Origin: Pantoea sp. At-9b
GTDB taxonomy: Bacteria > Pseudomonadota > Gammaproteobacteria > Enterobacterales > Enterobacteriaceae
Assembly (NCBI RefSeq): GCF_000175935.2
Contig: NC_014840.1
Span: forward strand, 62,001 to 126,000
DNA length: 64,000 nucleotides
Reading direction: 5' to 3'
The position numbers and the translations under genes were made by a program. The first letter of the stretch is position 1; every line of letters begins with the position of its first letter. Of the stretch, positions 9,266 through 16,920 are shown piece after piece. The notes under the pieces are model-generated. The model was not told where the DNA came from. It ran no database searches and saw only the letters and a program-made list of their open reading frames with translations.

Positions 9266-10120
9266 TCAATAAGGCGCTGATCGAATGGTATAATCCGCAA
9301 TTACCGACCAATCCTTGCCGCCACCCTCCGCATCAACAGCACGGGCCATTTGCCCGTACACAGCGGCCAGCATGGGCAAGTCGGCCTTCAACGCGGCGGC
9401 CGCCACTCTGGCAAGCCGCAAGTCTTTAAGGCCCAGGCTGGCTTTGAACCCCGGTTCATACACCTCATCAATGATTTTTTCTGCATAGACCTGATAGCTG
9501 CGGCCGCCAAACAGCGTATTGAGTATGAGATCAAAGAATTGTGTACGGTCCAATCCATTAGCTTCCGTCAGCACCACGGCTTCCGCCATGGCTTCAATCG
9601 CCATGGTGATCATCATGTTGCAGGCTATTTTCGCCGCATGAGCGGCACTGGGTTTATCTCCCATCTGCCACACCCGTTTGCTGATGGCTGCCAGTACCGG
9701 CTGCACGCTGCGCAACGCTTCTGGCAGACCCGCAGCCAGCACGTTCAGTTCACCACGGGCGGCCACATCGGGCCGCCCCAGCACCGGAGCCGCGACATAA
9801 GCGATACCTGCACCCTGGTGGAGTGCGGTCAGCTGATGCGAAAAGCTGACTGAAATGGTGGAGGAAATGACATGGACCAGATTTGGGTTTGCCCTGGAAA
9901 GGAGATCGCCCGCAATGATGACCTCCTGGATTGCTGCATCGTCAGAAAGCAAGGTTATCGCGACATCACCTGACAGGGCCTGTTCAGGCGTATCGACTGT
10001 AGTGACGCCCTCAATCACGCGACCAGAACGGCTCCAGGCAGATACACGGTGTCCGGCAGTCACTAAATTACCTGCGATGGCACTGCCCATCGCGCCAAGT
10101 CCAATAATGCCAATATTCAT
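9266..10120 (-). CDS. NAD(P)-dependent dehydrogenase, 3-hydroxyisobutyrate dehydrogenase family
   Basis: 284 residues from the ATG at 10120 (SD CAGGGG). Rossmann motif GIIGLGAMGSAIAGNL at the N-terminus; the family substrate motif is less canonical, and the helical C-terminal domain contains the catalytic-lysine region HAAKIACNMM (K at the usual place). Cytoplasmic beta-hydroxyacid dehydrogenase or imine-reductase-like enzyme. It lies last in a three-gene run with the EthD protein (19 bp gap) and the MFS pump. Substrate unknown. Confidence 0.88.
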   Translation of the reverse strand: MNIGIIGLGAMGSAIAGNLVTAGHRVSAWSRSGRVIEGVTTVDTPEQALSGDVAITLLSDDAAIQEVIIAGDLLSRANPNLVHVISSTISVSFSHQLTALHQGAGIAYVAAPVLGRPDVAARGELNVLAAGLPEALRSVQPVLAAISKRVWQMGDKPSAAHAAKIACNMMITMAIEAMAEAVVLTEANGLDRTQFFDLILNTLFGGRSYQVYAEKIIDEVYEPGFKASLGLKDLRLARVAAAALKADLPMLAAVYGQMARAVDAEGGGKDWSVIADYTIRSAPY

Positions 10121-10139
10121 AATGTTGTCCCCTGATTGA

Positions 10140-10445
10140 TCAGATGAGGCCAGCGCGTAGGCGCACCGGTGTGATATCGGTAAACAGCCCGACATCTGCC
10201 ATCACCGCCGTGGCTTCCGGAGAAGAAAAAGAAGCCTCGATAGCGGTTTCATCACGGAAAATGCATTCACAAATGGCAAGGGTGCCAGGCTGTTGCAGCG
10301 CCGGGTAAAAGGCCGAGACGCTGAGCAGGCCATAACGGGCAAATGACGCCATCACCAGCGGGAGATGTTGGCTGTTGTAATATTCCCGGTCAAAACGAGA
10401 CTGCGGAGTCCCCTGATATGTCACGTAGAGGGTTACTGTTTTCAT
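10140..10445 (-). CDS. EthD-domain protein
   Basis: 101-residue single-domain protein of the EthD/dimeric alpha-beta barrel type: TLYVTYQGTPQSRFDREYYN, then QHLPLVMASFARYGL, ending near ITPVRLRAGLI. Members are small dimers, some linked to oxidation of aromatic or ether compounds, most of unknown role. SD GGAGAAAAC precedes the start. It sits between pump and dehydrogenase and so belongs to the same TetR-controlled unit. Confidence 0.85.
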   Translation of the reverse strand: MKTVTLYVTYQGTPQSRFDREYYNSQHLPLVMASFARYGLLSVSAFYPALQQPGTLAICECIFRDETAIEASFSSPEATAVMADVGLFTDITPVRLRAGLI

Positions 10446-10477
10446 GGTTTTCTCCTGGTGAAAGTCGCTAAAAATGA

Positions 10478-11689
10478 TTAATGCCCAGGGCGGACACCGG
10501 GTTTGAAACCCTGTTTATCAGCCCGCCATGTGACAAGCATGGCGATGACCAGCAGCAGGATCAGTACCGGCGGGAACGCCTGTGCTCCCCAGTCTTTCAA
10601 CAGAATCCCGCCGACAATACCGCCGAGCGCAATCGCGCCATTCCACGCCACCACATTCATCGACAGCGCGATATCTGCCCCCTCGCCTGCGGTATCCGCC
10701 AGCGCTGTTTGCAGCAGGGTTGCGGCCCCACCAAAGGTGAATCCCCATATCGCCACACCGACATAAATCACGGCGGGAACGCTGGCAAAGGCCATGAAGG
10801 CCGCAGAGACCAGTGCGAAGATGGCAAGGCTGGCTAACACGCAGGTTCGCAGATGGCGATCCACCAGGCGTCCGGTCACGGCAATCGCCAGCAATGCAGC
10901 GAGTCCAAAAACCAGCAGAATGAGATCTACCTGCGCAGACAGACCGGCCAAATCAAGGAAAGGGGTGATGTAGGTATACAGAATGTTGTGCGCCAGCATC
11001 CAGGCGATAACCACGCTCAACACCGGACGGACCCCTTGAGTGGTCAACACCCGCAGCAGTGGCAGACGTTCATGGCGTGACTGCCCCGGATAATCGGGTA
11101 CGCTGACCAGCACCCATAACACCAGGACAAGAGTCAGGACGGAGATGCCGCCAAAGGCACTTCGCCAGCCAATTATCCCTCCCAGCCATGTCCCTACGGG
11201 CAGACCCAGCGAAAGTGCTATTGGCGTACCAACCATAGCAATCGCCATAGCTTTGCCTTGCTGCTGGATGGCGACCATACGGCGCGCATAACCGGCCAAC
11301 AGACTCCACGACAGCCCTGCCGCCACGCCAGCAAAGCATCGCGCCAACAATGTGAGCCAGTAGCTTGTGGACAGCGCGGTAATCGAGTTGAAGATAAAAA
11401 AGCCGGCAATCGCCAGCAACAACACGTTTCTGCGCCGCCAGCTCTGTGTCGCGATGGTCAGCGGTATCGCAGCCAGCAACGAGCCAAGTGCATAGGCGGT
11501 TACCGTCTGACCTGCCATGGAAGCAGAAATACTCAGGCCTGACGCGATTTGCGGTAGCAGCCCGGCAGGTAAGGTTTCCGTGATGATGCAGATGAAACCG
11601 GTCATCGCCAGTGCCAACAGCGCGGAAATCGGCAGCTTCTGCGTTGACGCGTTTTCATCCGAATTTGTAAAGGTGATCTGTTTCTCCAT
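10478..11689 (-). CDS. MFS transporter, AraJ/YdhP-like (12 TM)
   Basis: 403 residues from the ATG at 11689 (SD GAAGGATAT). Twelve hydrophobic helices; MFS loop 2-3 motif reads SWRRRNVLLLAIAGF and the family ITETLPAGLLPQIA motif is in helix 1. Probable efflux pump for drugs or small metabolites. It is divergent from a TetR gene with operator-like sites between them. A close paralogue lies at 41229-42428, sharing TETLPAGLLPQ-like, AHNILYTYI and AWGFTFGGAATLLQTALA-type segments. Confidence 0.9.
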   Translation of the reverse strand: MEKQITFTNSDENASTQKLPISALLALAMTGFICIITETLPAGLLPQIASGLSISASMAGQTVTAYALGSLLAAIPLTIATQSWRRRNVLLLAIAGFFIFNSITALSTSYWLTLLARCFAGVAAGLSWSLLAGYARRMVAIQQQGKAMAIAMVGTPIALSLGLPVGTWLGGIIGWRSAFGGISVLTLVLVLWVLVSVPDYPGQSRHERLPLLRVLTTQGVRPVLSVVIAWMLAHNILYTYITPFLDLAGLSAQVDLILLVFGLAALLAIAVTGRLVDRHLRTCVLASLAIFALVSAAFMAFASVPAVIYVGVAIWGFTFGGAATLLQTALADTAGEGADIALSMNVVAWNGAIALGGIVGGILLKDWGAQAFPPVLILLLVIAMLVTWRADKQGFKPGVRPGH

Positions 11690-11710
11690 ATATCCTTCAA
11701 CGCTCTTTTT

Positions 11711-11726
11711 TATACCAATCGGTACA
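11711..11726 (-). promoter_or_regulatory. Putative TetR operator, site 1
   Basis: Read on the minus strand this is TGTACCGATTGGTATA. It matches sites 2 and 3 and lies 22 bp upstream of the MFS start, well placed to repress that operon. Confidence 0.6.
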
Positions 11727-11785
11727 TATTTATATGTGAACATCTGCCCACGTGACAGCGGGATCAGATGCGGAGTTTGCTATTG

Positions 11786-11801
11786 TGTATCGATCGATAC
11801 A
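11786..11801. promoter_or_regulatory. Putative TetR operator, site 2 (perfect palindrome)
   Basis: TGTATCGATCGATACA, a perfect 16-bp palindrome, in the middle of the divergent MFS/TetR gap. TetR proteins commonly bind such dyads. Confidence 0.7.
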
Positions 11802-11834
11802 TTAGTCAGGGAGGAATTCTTTGTCAACGACATA

Positions 11835-11850
11835 TGTATCGATTAGTATG
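11835..11850 (+). promoter_or_regulatory. Putative TetR operator, site 3
   Basis: TGTATCGATTAGTATG, the same motif as sites 1 and 2, 33 bp upstream of the tetR-type gene; suggests autoregulation. Confidence 0.6.
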
Positions 11851-11883
11851 TTAGTCATTGTTTGCATCTGACAGGAGAGAGAG

Positions 11884-12492
11884 ATGGCGACTATGGGCCG
11901 ACCAAGAACCTTTGACAGGGATAAGGCAATCGAAGATGCCATGTTTCTTTTCTGGCAGCATGGCTATGAATCAACCTCACTCGCCCAACTAAAGGCAGGG
12001 ATCAATAACGGCATCTCAGCACCCAGTTTCTATGCGGCCTTTGGCTCAAAAGAAGCGTTGTTCCGCGAGTGCGTACAGCGCTATATCTCCAGCTATGGTC
12101 AGGTGACGGAATTCTTGTGGGATACCAGTCTGTCCCCGCGTGATGCGCTTGAAACGACTCTGCGCTGTTCCGCGAAGATGCAGTGCGACGCAGGACACCC
12201 AACGGGCTGTATGGTGGGACTGGGTGTGATGAGCGCGCCTTCCGCTGAGAATGCGGCGGTCGCCGCGCCGTTAGCACGCTCGCGTGACCGTACTCGGGCA
12301 GGGGTTGCCGCGACGATTGCGCGAGGTGTTGCGAGCGGAGAGCTGTCTCAACACGCGAATGTTGACGCGCTGACAGCGATGTTCAGTACCTTTCTGTTTG
12401 GGATTTCAATTCAGGCACGAGATGGCGTCAGTATTGATGAGCTGAACAGCGCTATCACGCAGATGATGCAGATTTGGGATGGCAATCAATAA
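11884..12492 (+). CDS. TetR/AcrR-family transcriptional regulator
   Basis: 202 residues. N-terminal TetR HTH: GRPRTFDRDKAIEDAMFLFW, then GYESTSLAQLKAGI, then SAPSFYAAFGSKEALFREC. The C-terminal part resembles the TetR_C domain found with MFS and oxidoreductase neighbours. ATG at 11884 with SD AGGAGAGAGAG; a second ATG at 11893 is possible. Three operator-like repeats in the divergent gap imply that it represses both itself and the MFS/EthD/dehydrogenase operon until a ligand binds. Confidence 0.93.
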   Translation: MATMGRPRTFDRDKAIEDAMFLFWQHGYESTSLAQLKAGINNGISAPSFYAAFGSKEALFRECVQRYISSYGQVTEFLWDTSLSPRDALETTLRCSAKMQCDAGHPTGCMVGLGVMSAPSAENAAVAAPLARSRDRTRAGVAATIARGVASGELSQHANVDALTAMFSTFLFGISIQARDGVSIDELNSAITQMMQIWDGNQ

Positions 12493-12595
12493 GTTCAGGC
12501 AGGCGTGATCACGGCGCATGGCCAGGAAAATCGTATACTTTATTCTTAGCGCTATGCTAAGTTCGTGATGAGTATCTGCCCCCAAGAGTGAGACG

Positions 12596-12682
12596 ATGCA
12601 TCTGATTATGGTCACCACCACCACATTCACCACGACCACCGCAACCTGCGGCGGCGTGAGTGTTTCTGTGGCAAAAACCTAA
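12596..12682 (+). CDS. Threonine-rich leader peptide (putative attenuator peptide)
   Basis: 28 codons, ATG at 12596 after a purine-rich AGAGTGAG, stop TAA at 12680. Residues 6-17 read VTTTTFTTTTAT, that is nine Thr in eleven codons (residues 7-17), mostly ACC. This is the hallmark of amino-acid-sensing leader peptides such as thrL, although the sequence is not thrL and no threonine gene follows. Competing hairpins lie between its stop and the isochorismatase-type gene. Translation is not proven. Confidence 0.6.
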   Translation: MHLIMVTTTTFTTTTATCGGVSVSVAKT

Positions 12683-12754
12683 GCAGACAGAATCTCAAGC
12701 CCCGCCGCTCTGGACGGGGTTCAAAAGCTCCGTTCATTGCCGGTTTGAATGGAG
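12648..12754 (+). promoter_or_regulatory. Putative attenuator / SD-sequestering RNA structure
   Basis: Four mutually exclusive pairings can be drawn. (1) GCGGCGG 12648-12654, inside the leader peptide just after the Thr codons, pairs with CCGCCGC 12702-12708. (2) A GC-rich hairpin, 12698-12704 with 12715-12721. (3) TTCAAA 12720-12725 pairs with TTTGAA 12744-12749. (4) A 9-bp hairpin, 12728-12736 with 12746-12754, buries the SD GGAG (12751-12754) of the next gene. Hairpin 2 lacks a U-tract, so control at translation fits better than classical termination. Drawn by hand, no energies computed. Confidence 0.5.
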
Positions 12755-12761
12755 ACACTTC

Positions 12762-13292
12762 ATGAAAAATGCATTACTGATTATTGATATGCAGCAGGGT
12801 TTGTTTCATGGCCCACAGATTCCCTATGCTGCCAGTGCAGTTTTAGCCAATATCAGACTCCTGATTAAAAATGCCAGAGCGTCAGGCACTCCGCTGTTTT
12901 TTGCGCGTCACACCGGCCCGGCTGGATCCCCCTTTAGTGAGCTGAGCCCTCTGACGCAACTGATACCTGAACTTGACGTCAATGTTGAACAGGACAGCGT
13001 ATTTATCAAAAAATACCCTAACTGCTTCCGGGATACGGAACTGCTCCAGCAGCTTAAGCAGAGCGATATTGATCAACTGGTCATTGCCGGGATGAAAACC
13101 GAGTTTTGTGTGGATACTACCTGTCGCGCGGCTTTCGATGCCGGATTTAACGTGGTGCTCGTTTCTGATGCCCATACCACGATGGATAGTCCGGCTCTGA
13201 CAGCGGATAACATTGTGCGACATCATAACCAAACGCTGGCAGGCCCGTTTGTCAGCCTGGTTACCACTGAGGAATGGGTGTTCTGTCCCTGA
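12762..13292 (+). CDS. Isochorismatase-family cysteine hydrolase
   Basis: 176 residues from the ATG at 12762 (SD GGAG, 7-bp spacing); upstream in-frame ATGs fall inside the leader region and are not needed. Catalytic triad of the family visible: Asp in LLIIDMQQG, Lys in VFIKKYPNCF, Cys in KTEFCVDTTCRAAFDAGF. Cytoplasmic hydrolase of an amide or related bond; substrate not predictable. It is preceded by a threonine-rich leader, which would make it amino-acid-responsive if real. Confidence 0.9.
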   Translation: MKNALLIIDMQQGLFHGPQIPYAASAVLANIRLLIKNARASGTPLFFARHTGPAGSPFSELSPLTQLIPELDVNVEQDSVFIKKYPNCFRDTELLQQLKQSDIDQLVIAGMKTEFCVDTTCRAAFDAGFNVVLVSDAHTTMDSPALTADNIVRHHNQTLAGPFVSLVTTEEWVFCP

Positions 13293-13330
13293 ACGGCGTT
13301 TGTCGCTCGGGTTGCGGTAACAGAATCGTG

Positions 13331-13483
13331 CGCTGGCGCATTGCGGAGCAATCATTGTCCATCACTATTGTGCCTGGCTCAGGTAGCGGGGAGCTGGCAC
13401 AATTACGTGGCTATTTACAGCTACGCCGGGAAGGCAGTCAACACGCTGACTTACCGGATGGCCTAACACTGAGTCAAAAATGA
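13331..13483 (+). pseudogene. Remnant of a DUF3224 protein (C-terminal part only)
   Basis: The frame ending at 13483 reads SLSITIVPGSGSGELAQLRG and then LQLRREGSQHADLPDGLTL. This resembles the C-terminal half of DUF3224 proteins, where a VPGSGTGEL motif precedes a GxHxYxxxY-type end. The N-terminal two-thirds are missing: the frame opens in the isochorismatase tail. The stop overlaps the AraC start. Probably a decayed leftover of a deleted gene. Confidence 0.55.
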
Positions 13484-14235
13484 GTCATTTTTTTCCTGAA
13501 CATGGTGCGATGCCGGTAACGGCAGTTTCGGCAGACTTCATCAATGGTCATGTTATTCCTGCGCACAGTCATGATCTCGCTCAGCTTCTTTATGCGATTG
13601 AAGGGGTTCTGGTCATCGAGACCAACGCAGGTCGCTGGGTCGTCCCGCCCAGCAGAGGCGTTTGGTTAAAAGCCGGTATCAGCCACACGGTGCGTATGCG
13701 CGGTGCAGCCAGGATGCGCAGTATTTTTGTGCAGCCCGATGCGATACCGGGACTGCCCGACGAAGACTGCGTGATTGAAGTGTCGCCGTTATTGCGAGAG
13801 TTGATTCTGGCGGCAACCAGAGTCGAGGGGGATTACCTGCCAGATAGCCGTGATGCGCGTCTGATGCGGTTTATCCTTGATGAACTGTGCACATTACCGG
13901 TTTTACCCTTCAACCTTCCCTGGCCACAGGACTCCCGCATTCTGCGCGTCTGTCAGTTGTTGGCGGCGGAACCCTCTGATGCCAGAACGGCTGAAGACTG
14001 GGCTGATCTGCTGTCGATGACGGTCAAAACCTTCCATCGCCAGTTCCATAAACAAACTGGCGTGACGTTTGGCCGCTGGCGGCAGCAGGCCAGGCTGCTT
14101 CTCTCGCTGGAATCGCTGGCACAGGGCCAACCGGTCTTACAGGTAGCATTGCAGCACGGCTATGAGAGCCAGAGTGCATTTGCGGCGGCATTCAAACGTC
14201 AATTTGGTATGCCGCCGTCGGCTTTTTATGCTTAA
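13480..14235 (+). CDS. AraC-family regulator with cupin domain, NimR (YeaM)-like
   Basis: 251 residues. An N-terminal cupin (HVIPAHSHDLAQLLYAIEGV, then WVVPPSRGVWLKAGISHTV) precedes a C-terminal AraC double HTH (LLSMTVKTFHRQFHKQTGVT, then LQVALQHGYESQSAFAAAFK, ending FGMPPSAFYA). The layout is that of NimR, which controls a drug exporter in E. coli. The gene is convergent with, and overlaps by 4 bp, the efflux operon 14232-18398. AraC-type direct repeats lie at that operon's promoter (18455-18490), so it is the likely regulator. Confidence 0.92.
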   Translation: MSHFFPEHGAMPVTAVSADFINGHVIPAHSHDLAQLLYAIEGVLVIETNAGRWVVPPSRGVWLKAGISHTVRMRGAARMRSIFVQPDAIPGLPDEDCVIEVSPLLRELILAATRVEGDYLPDSRDARLMRFILDELCTLPVLPFNLPWPQDSRILRVCQLLAAEPSDARTAEDWADLLSMTVKTFHRQFHKQTGVTFGRWRQQARLLLSLESLAQGQPVLQVALQHGYESQSAFAAAFKRQFGMPPSAFYA

Positions 14236-15809
14236 TCGCTGCTCTTGCGCAGTACCAGCCCGGTAATGACGCAGAGCAACATGGCGATGCCCGCCAGATA
14301 AAACGCATCGCTGTACGCCATTAGCAACGCATCCCGCTGTATCTGCTGGTTGATCAGTGCCATCACCTGCAAACGTAAATGGCTTAAACCATCGCCATGA
14401 AGCGCCGTGAGGTAGCTGATGTGCTGGTGAGAGAGCCGATTCACCATCGCGACCCTATTTTCCTCGGTGCTCGCTGAGAATTGCGTGACAGCGTCACCAA
14501 TTCTGGCCGCATGCAACCGGGCACGTTCCACCACTATCTGACTCGACAGCGCGATGCCTACCGCGCCGCCAACGTTTCTTACCATCGAAAACAGACCCGA
14601 GGCAGACCCCACCTGCTCTTTTTCCAGTCCCTGAATCGCCATCACCCCTAAAGCGACGACGACCAGCGACTGGCCGATGCCGCGTACCACCAGCGAGGGC
14701 ACAATCACATTCGCTGCCGCATCAGGATTCAGGTGGATGTTCATCAGACATCCCAGCGCCGTAATCAGAAACCCGACGATGATGATGGTTCGTGCACTGG
14801 TCCAGCGCATCAAATGCGGTGTGGCGAAAGACATAATGAACTGAATGATGCCATAGGGGATCATCATGATGCCGATCTGGCTGGCGTTATATCCCTGCAC
14901 CTCAGCAAAGTAATTCGGCACTAAAAAGACCACGCCAAATACCACGGCACCGAAGCAGAACTGCATCAGGCTGGCGATGCCAAAGTTGTAACGTCCCAGC
15001 AGGCGCAGGTTGATAAAAGGTGTTTTGCTCCTGAGCTCAACACAGACAAACCCCACCAAGCCGATCACCGCCAGCAGCGTACAGTTGATGATATAAGCAG
15101 AAGAAAACCAGTCGTTACGCTCGCCCTCCTCCAGCATGATCTGCAGTGAGGACAACCCCAGTGCCATGGTGATTATGCCCCACCAGTCTCCCTGGCGTAA
15201 TCTCTCCAGCATCAGTGGCTGGGGTTTAACCGACCAGCCAATCGCTGCCAGCAACAACAGACCCGGCGGCACCTGCAAATAGAAAATCCACCGCCAGGAG
15301 TAGACATCCGTCAGCCAGCCGCCCAGTGACGGCCCGGCAGCCTGAGCAACGTTGTTGGCAACGGCAAACAGGGCCATGCCCAGCGCATGTTTTCTGGCAG
15401 GTAGCTCACTGACGATAAGTTGAAATGAGAGCGGGATCAGCACGCCGCCGAATGCTCCCTGTAACGCACGGGCAACGATCATGGTCTGGATATTCGGTGC
15501 CATTGAACAGAGGACCGAAAAGATCACAAAGCCCGTGGTCCCGGTCATCAGGACTCTGCGCATCGAAAAAATTGACACCAGCCAGCCGGTGACAGGAATG
15601 ATGATGATTTCCGCTACCAGATAAGCCGTGGTGATCCATGATCCCTCTTCAAATGACGCGCCCAGCGAGCCACGTATATCCGGCAGTGAAGCATTGGTCA
15701 CATGCACATTCATCCCCGCCATAAAGCAGCCCACGACGCTGCCCAGCACCGCTACCCAGGTACGCAGCGAAATGGAGGATGTGGGTTCGGTGGCCAGTTG
15801 CTTAGTCAT
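14232..15809 (-). CDS. DHA2-family MFS drug transporter, EmrB type (14 TM)
   Basis: 525 residues, about 14 hydrophobic helices. EmrB/QacA features: TNASLPDIRGSLGASFEEG, then WITTAYLVAEIIIIPVTGW (motif D region), and GPSLGGWLTDVYSWRWIFYL (motif C). Inner-membrane pump of a tripartite system; its adaptor and outer-membrane channel genes precede it on the same strand with overlaps of 8 and 4 bp. Expected to export hydrophobic drugs or acids using proton motive force. Confidence 0.94.
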   Translation of the reverse strand: MTKQLATEPTSSISLRTWVAVLGSVVGCFMAGMNVHVTNASLPDIRGSLGASFEEGSWITTAYLVAEIIIIPVTGWLVSIFSMRRVLMTGTTGFVIFSVLCSMAPNIQTMIVARALQGAFGGVLIPLSFQLIVSELPARKHALGMALFAVANNVAQAAGPSLGGWLTDVYSWRWIFYLQVPPGLLLLAAIGWSVKPQPLMLERLRQGDWWGIITMALGLSSLQIMLEEGERNDWFSSAYIINCTLLAVIGLVGFVCVELRSKTPFINLRLLGRYNFGIASLMQFCFGAVVFGVVFLVPNYFAEVQGYNASQIGIMMIPYGIIQFIMSFATPHLMRWTSARTIIIVGFLITALGCLMNIHLNPDAAANVIVPSLVVRGIGQSLVVVALGVMAIQGLEKEQVGSASGLFSMVRNVGGAVGIALSSQIVVERARLHAARIGDAVTQFSASTEENRVAMVNRLSHQHISYLTALHGDGLSHLRLQVMALINQQIQRDALLMAYSDAFYLAGIAMLLCVITGLVLRKSSD

Positions 15810-16920
15810 GATGGGTATCCACGGTCACCACAACGGACATTCCGGGACGGATCTCATCTTGTGCGTTCTGTCCTGCCGTTAACCGAATCTTCACCGGCAT
15901 ACGCTGGACAATTTTGGTGAAGTTCCCCGTGGCGTTATCTGGCGGCAACAACGCGAACTGTGCACCTGAGGCGGGTGCAAAGCTATCCACCGTTCCACGA
16001 AAATGCCGGCCACCATAGGCATCGACGCGGATTTCCGCAGGCTGACCAATGTGCATGTGATCCAGCTGGGTTTCCTTGAAGTTGGCAATCACATAGACAT
16101 TGTCAGGAACCACCGCGAGTAACGGTGCACCCGTTTCAACATATTGCCCGGCTCTGATAGCGCGCTGCCCAACAGTGCCCGTGATCGGACTGGTGATCGC
16201 GGTACTGGCTAAATCAATCCGCGCCAGTTCCCGCTGCGCTTGTGCCTGGCGCAACGCGGCATCAGCATTGTCCTGCTCAGCGACGGCCGCTTGCCGTTCA
16301 CTCGCCAGCACCGCGTTCTGCTGTCGGGTGATGGCTAATGCAGCCTGTGCCTGCGTAACAGAGGCAACCATTTTTGTCATCTGCGCGTTTGCAGATTCCA
16401 GCTGTTGCTCACTGCTGACATGCTGACTGACGAGGCGCTGCTGACGCTGTGCCTCCAGCACGGCACGGGCGGATTCGGCCAGCGCTGCATGGACGGTGGC
16501 CATCGCCTCATCAACGCGGTTTTTCTGCTGTACCTGACGTGCATCGAGATTAAAAATTTGCGCCTGCCGCAGCCGTTTTTGCGCCTCTGCTGATTTCACC
16601 ACCGCATCTGCCTGACTGACGCGCGCCTGATATTCATTGTCGTCAATACGGGCCAGCACCTGTCCTGCGCTGACACGCTGATTGTCCTGTACCTCGACGG
16701 CCGAGAGATAACCACTGACACGTGGCGCAAGCGTCACAATATCGGCCCGCACATAGGCATCATCGGTATCCGTCATCCAGCGGGCAGTGGTCCACCAGTA
16801 AATTCCCCACGTCAGCGCAATGATCAGAAGAAATATCATGATCATCAGGGTACGGGGACGTGGTTTTGCATAGCGACGAGTAAAGGTTTGCTTCTCAGCA
16901 ACCTGTGGATTCTTGGTCAT
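15802..16920 (-). CDS. Membrane-fusion adaptor protein, EmrA/HlyD family
   Basis: 372 residues. One N-terminal membrane helix (about residues 26-45, LMIMIFLLIIALTWGIYWW), a lipoyl half-motif (ADIVTLAPRVSGYLSAVEVQ), a long Ala/Gln-rich coiled-coil hairpin (about 95-205), the second lipoyl half (ITSPITGTVGQRAIRAGQYV) and a beta-barrel (VYVIANFKETQL). Periplasmic adaptor linking the EmrB-type pump to the outer-membrane channel; overlaps both neighbouring genes. Confidence 0.94.
   Translation of the reverse strand: MTKNPQVAEKQTFTRRYAKPRPRTLMIMIFLLIIALTWGIYWWTTARWMTDTDDAYVRADIVTLAPRVSGYLSAVEVQDNQRVSAGQVLARIDDNEYQARVSQADAVVKSAEAQKRLRQAQIFNLDARQVQQKNRVDEAMATVHAALAESARAVLEAQRQQRLVSQHVSSEQQLESANAQMTKMVASVTQAQAALAITRQQNAVLASERQAAVAEQDNADAALRQAQAQRELARIDLASTAITSPITGTVGQRAIRAGQYVETGAPLLAVVPDNVYVIANFKETQLDHMHIGQPAEIRVDAYGGRHFRGTVDSFAPASGAQFALLPPDNATGNFTKIVQRMPVKIRLTAGQNAQDEIRPGMSVVVTVDTHHD

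Noticed and set aside
12610..12665. Histidine-rich reading of the leader (HHHHIHHDH) in another frame, which would suggest a his-type leader
   Set aside because: That frame is closed by a TGA just upstream and has no start codon; only the threonine frame has an ATG and SD.
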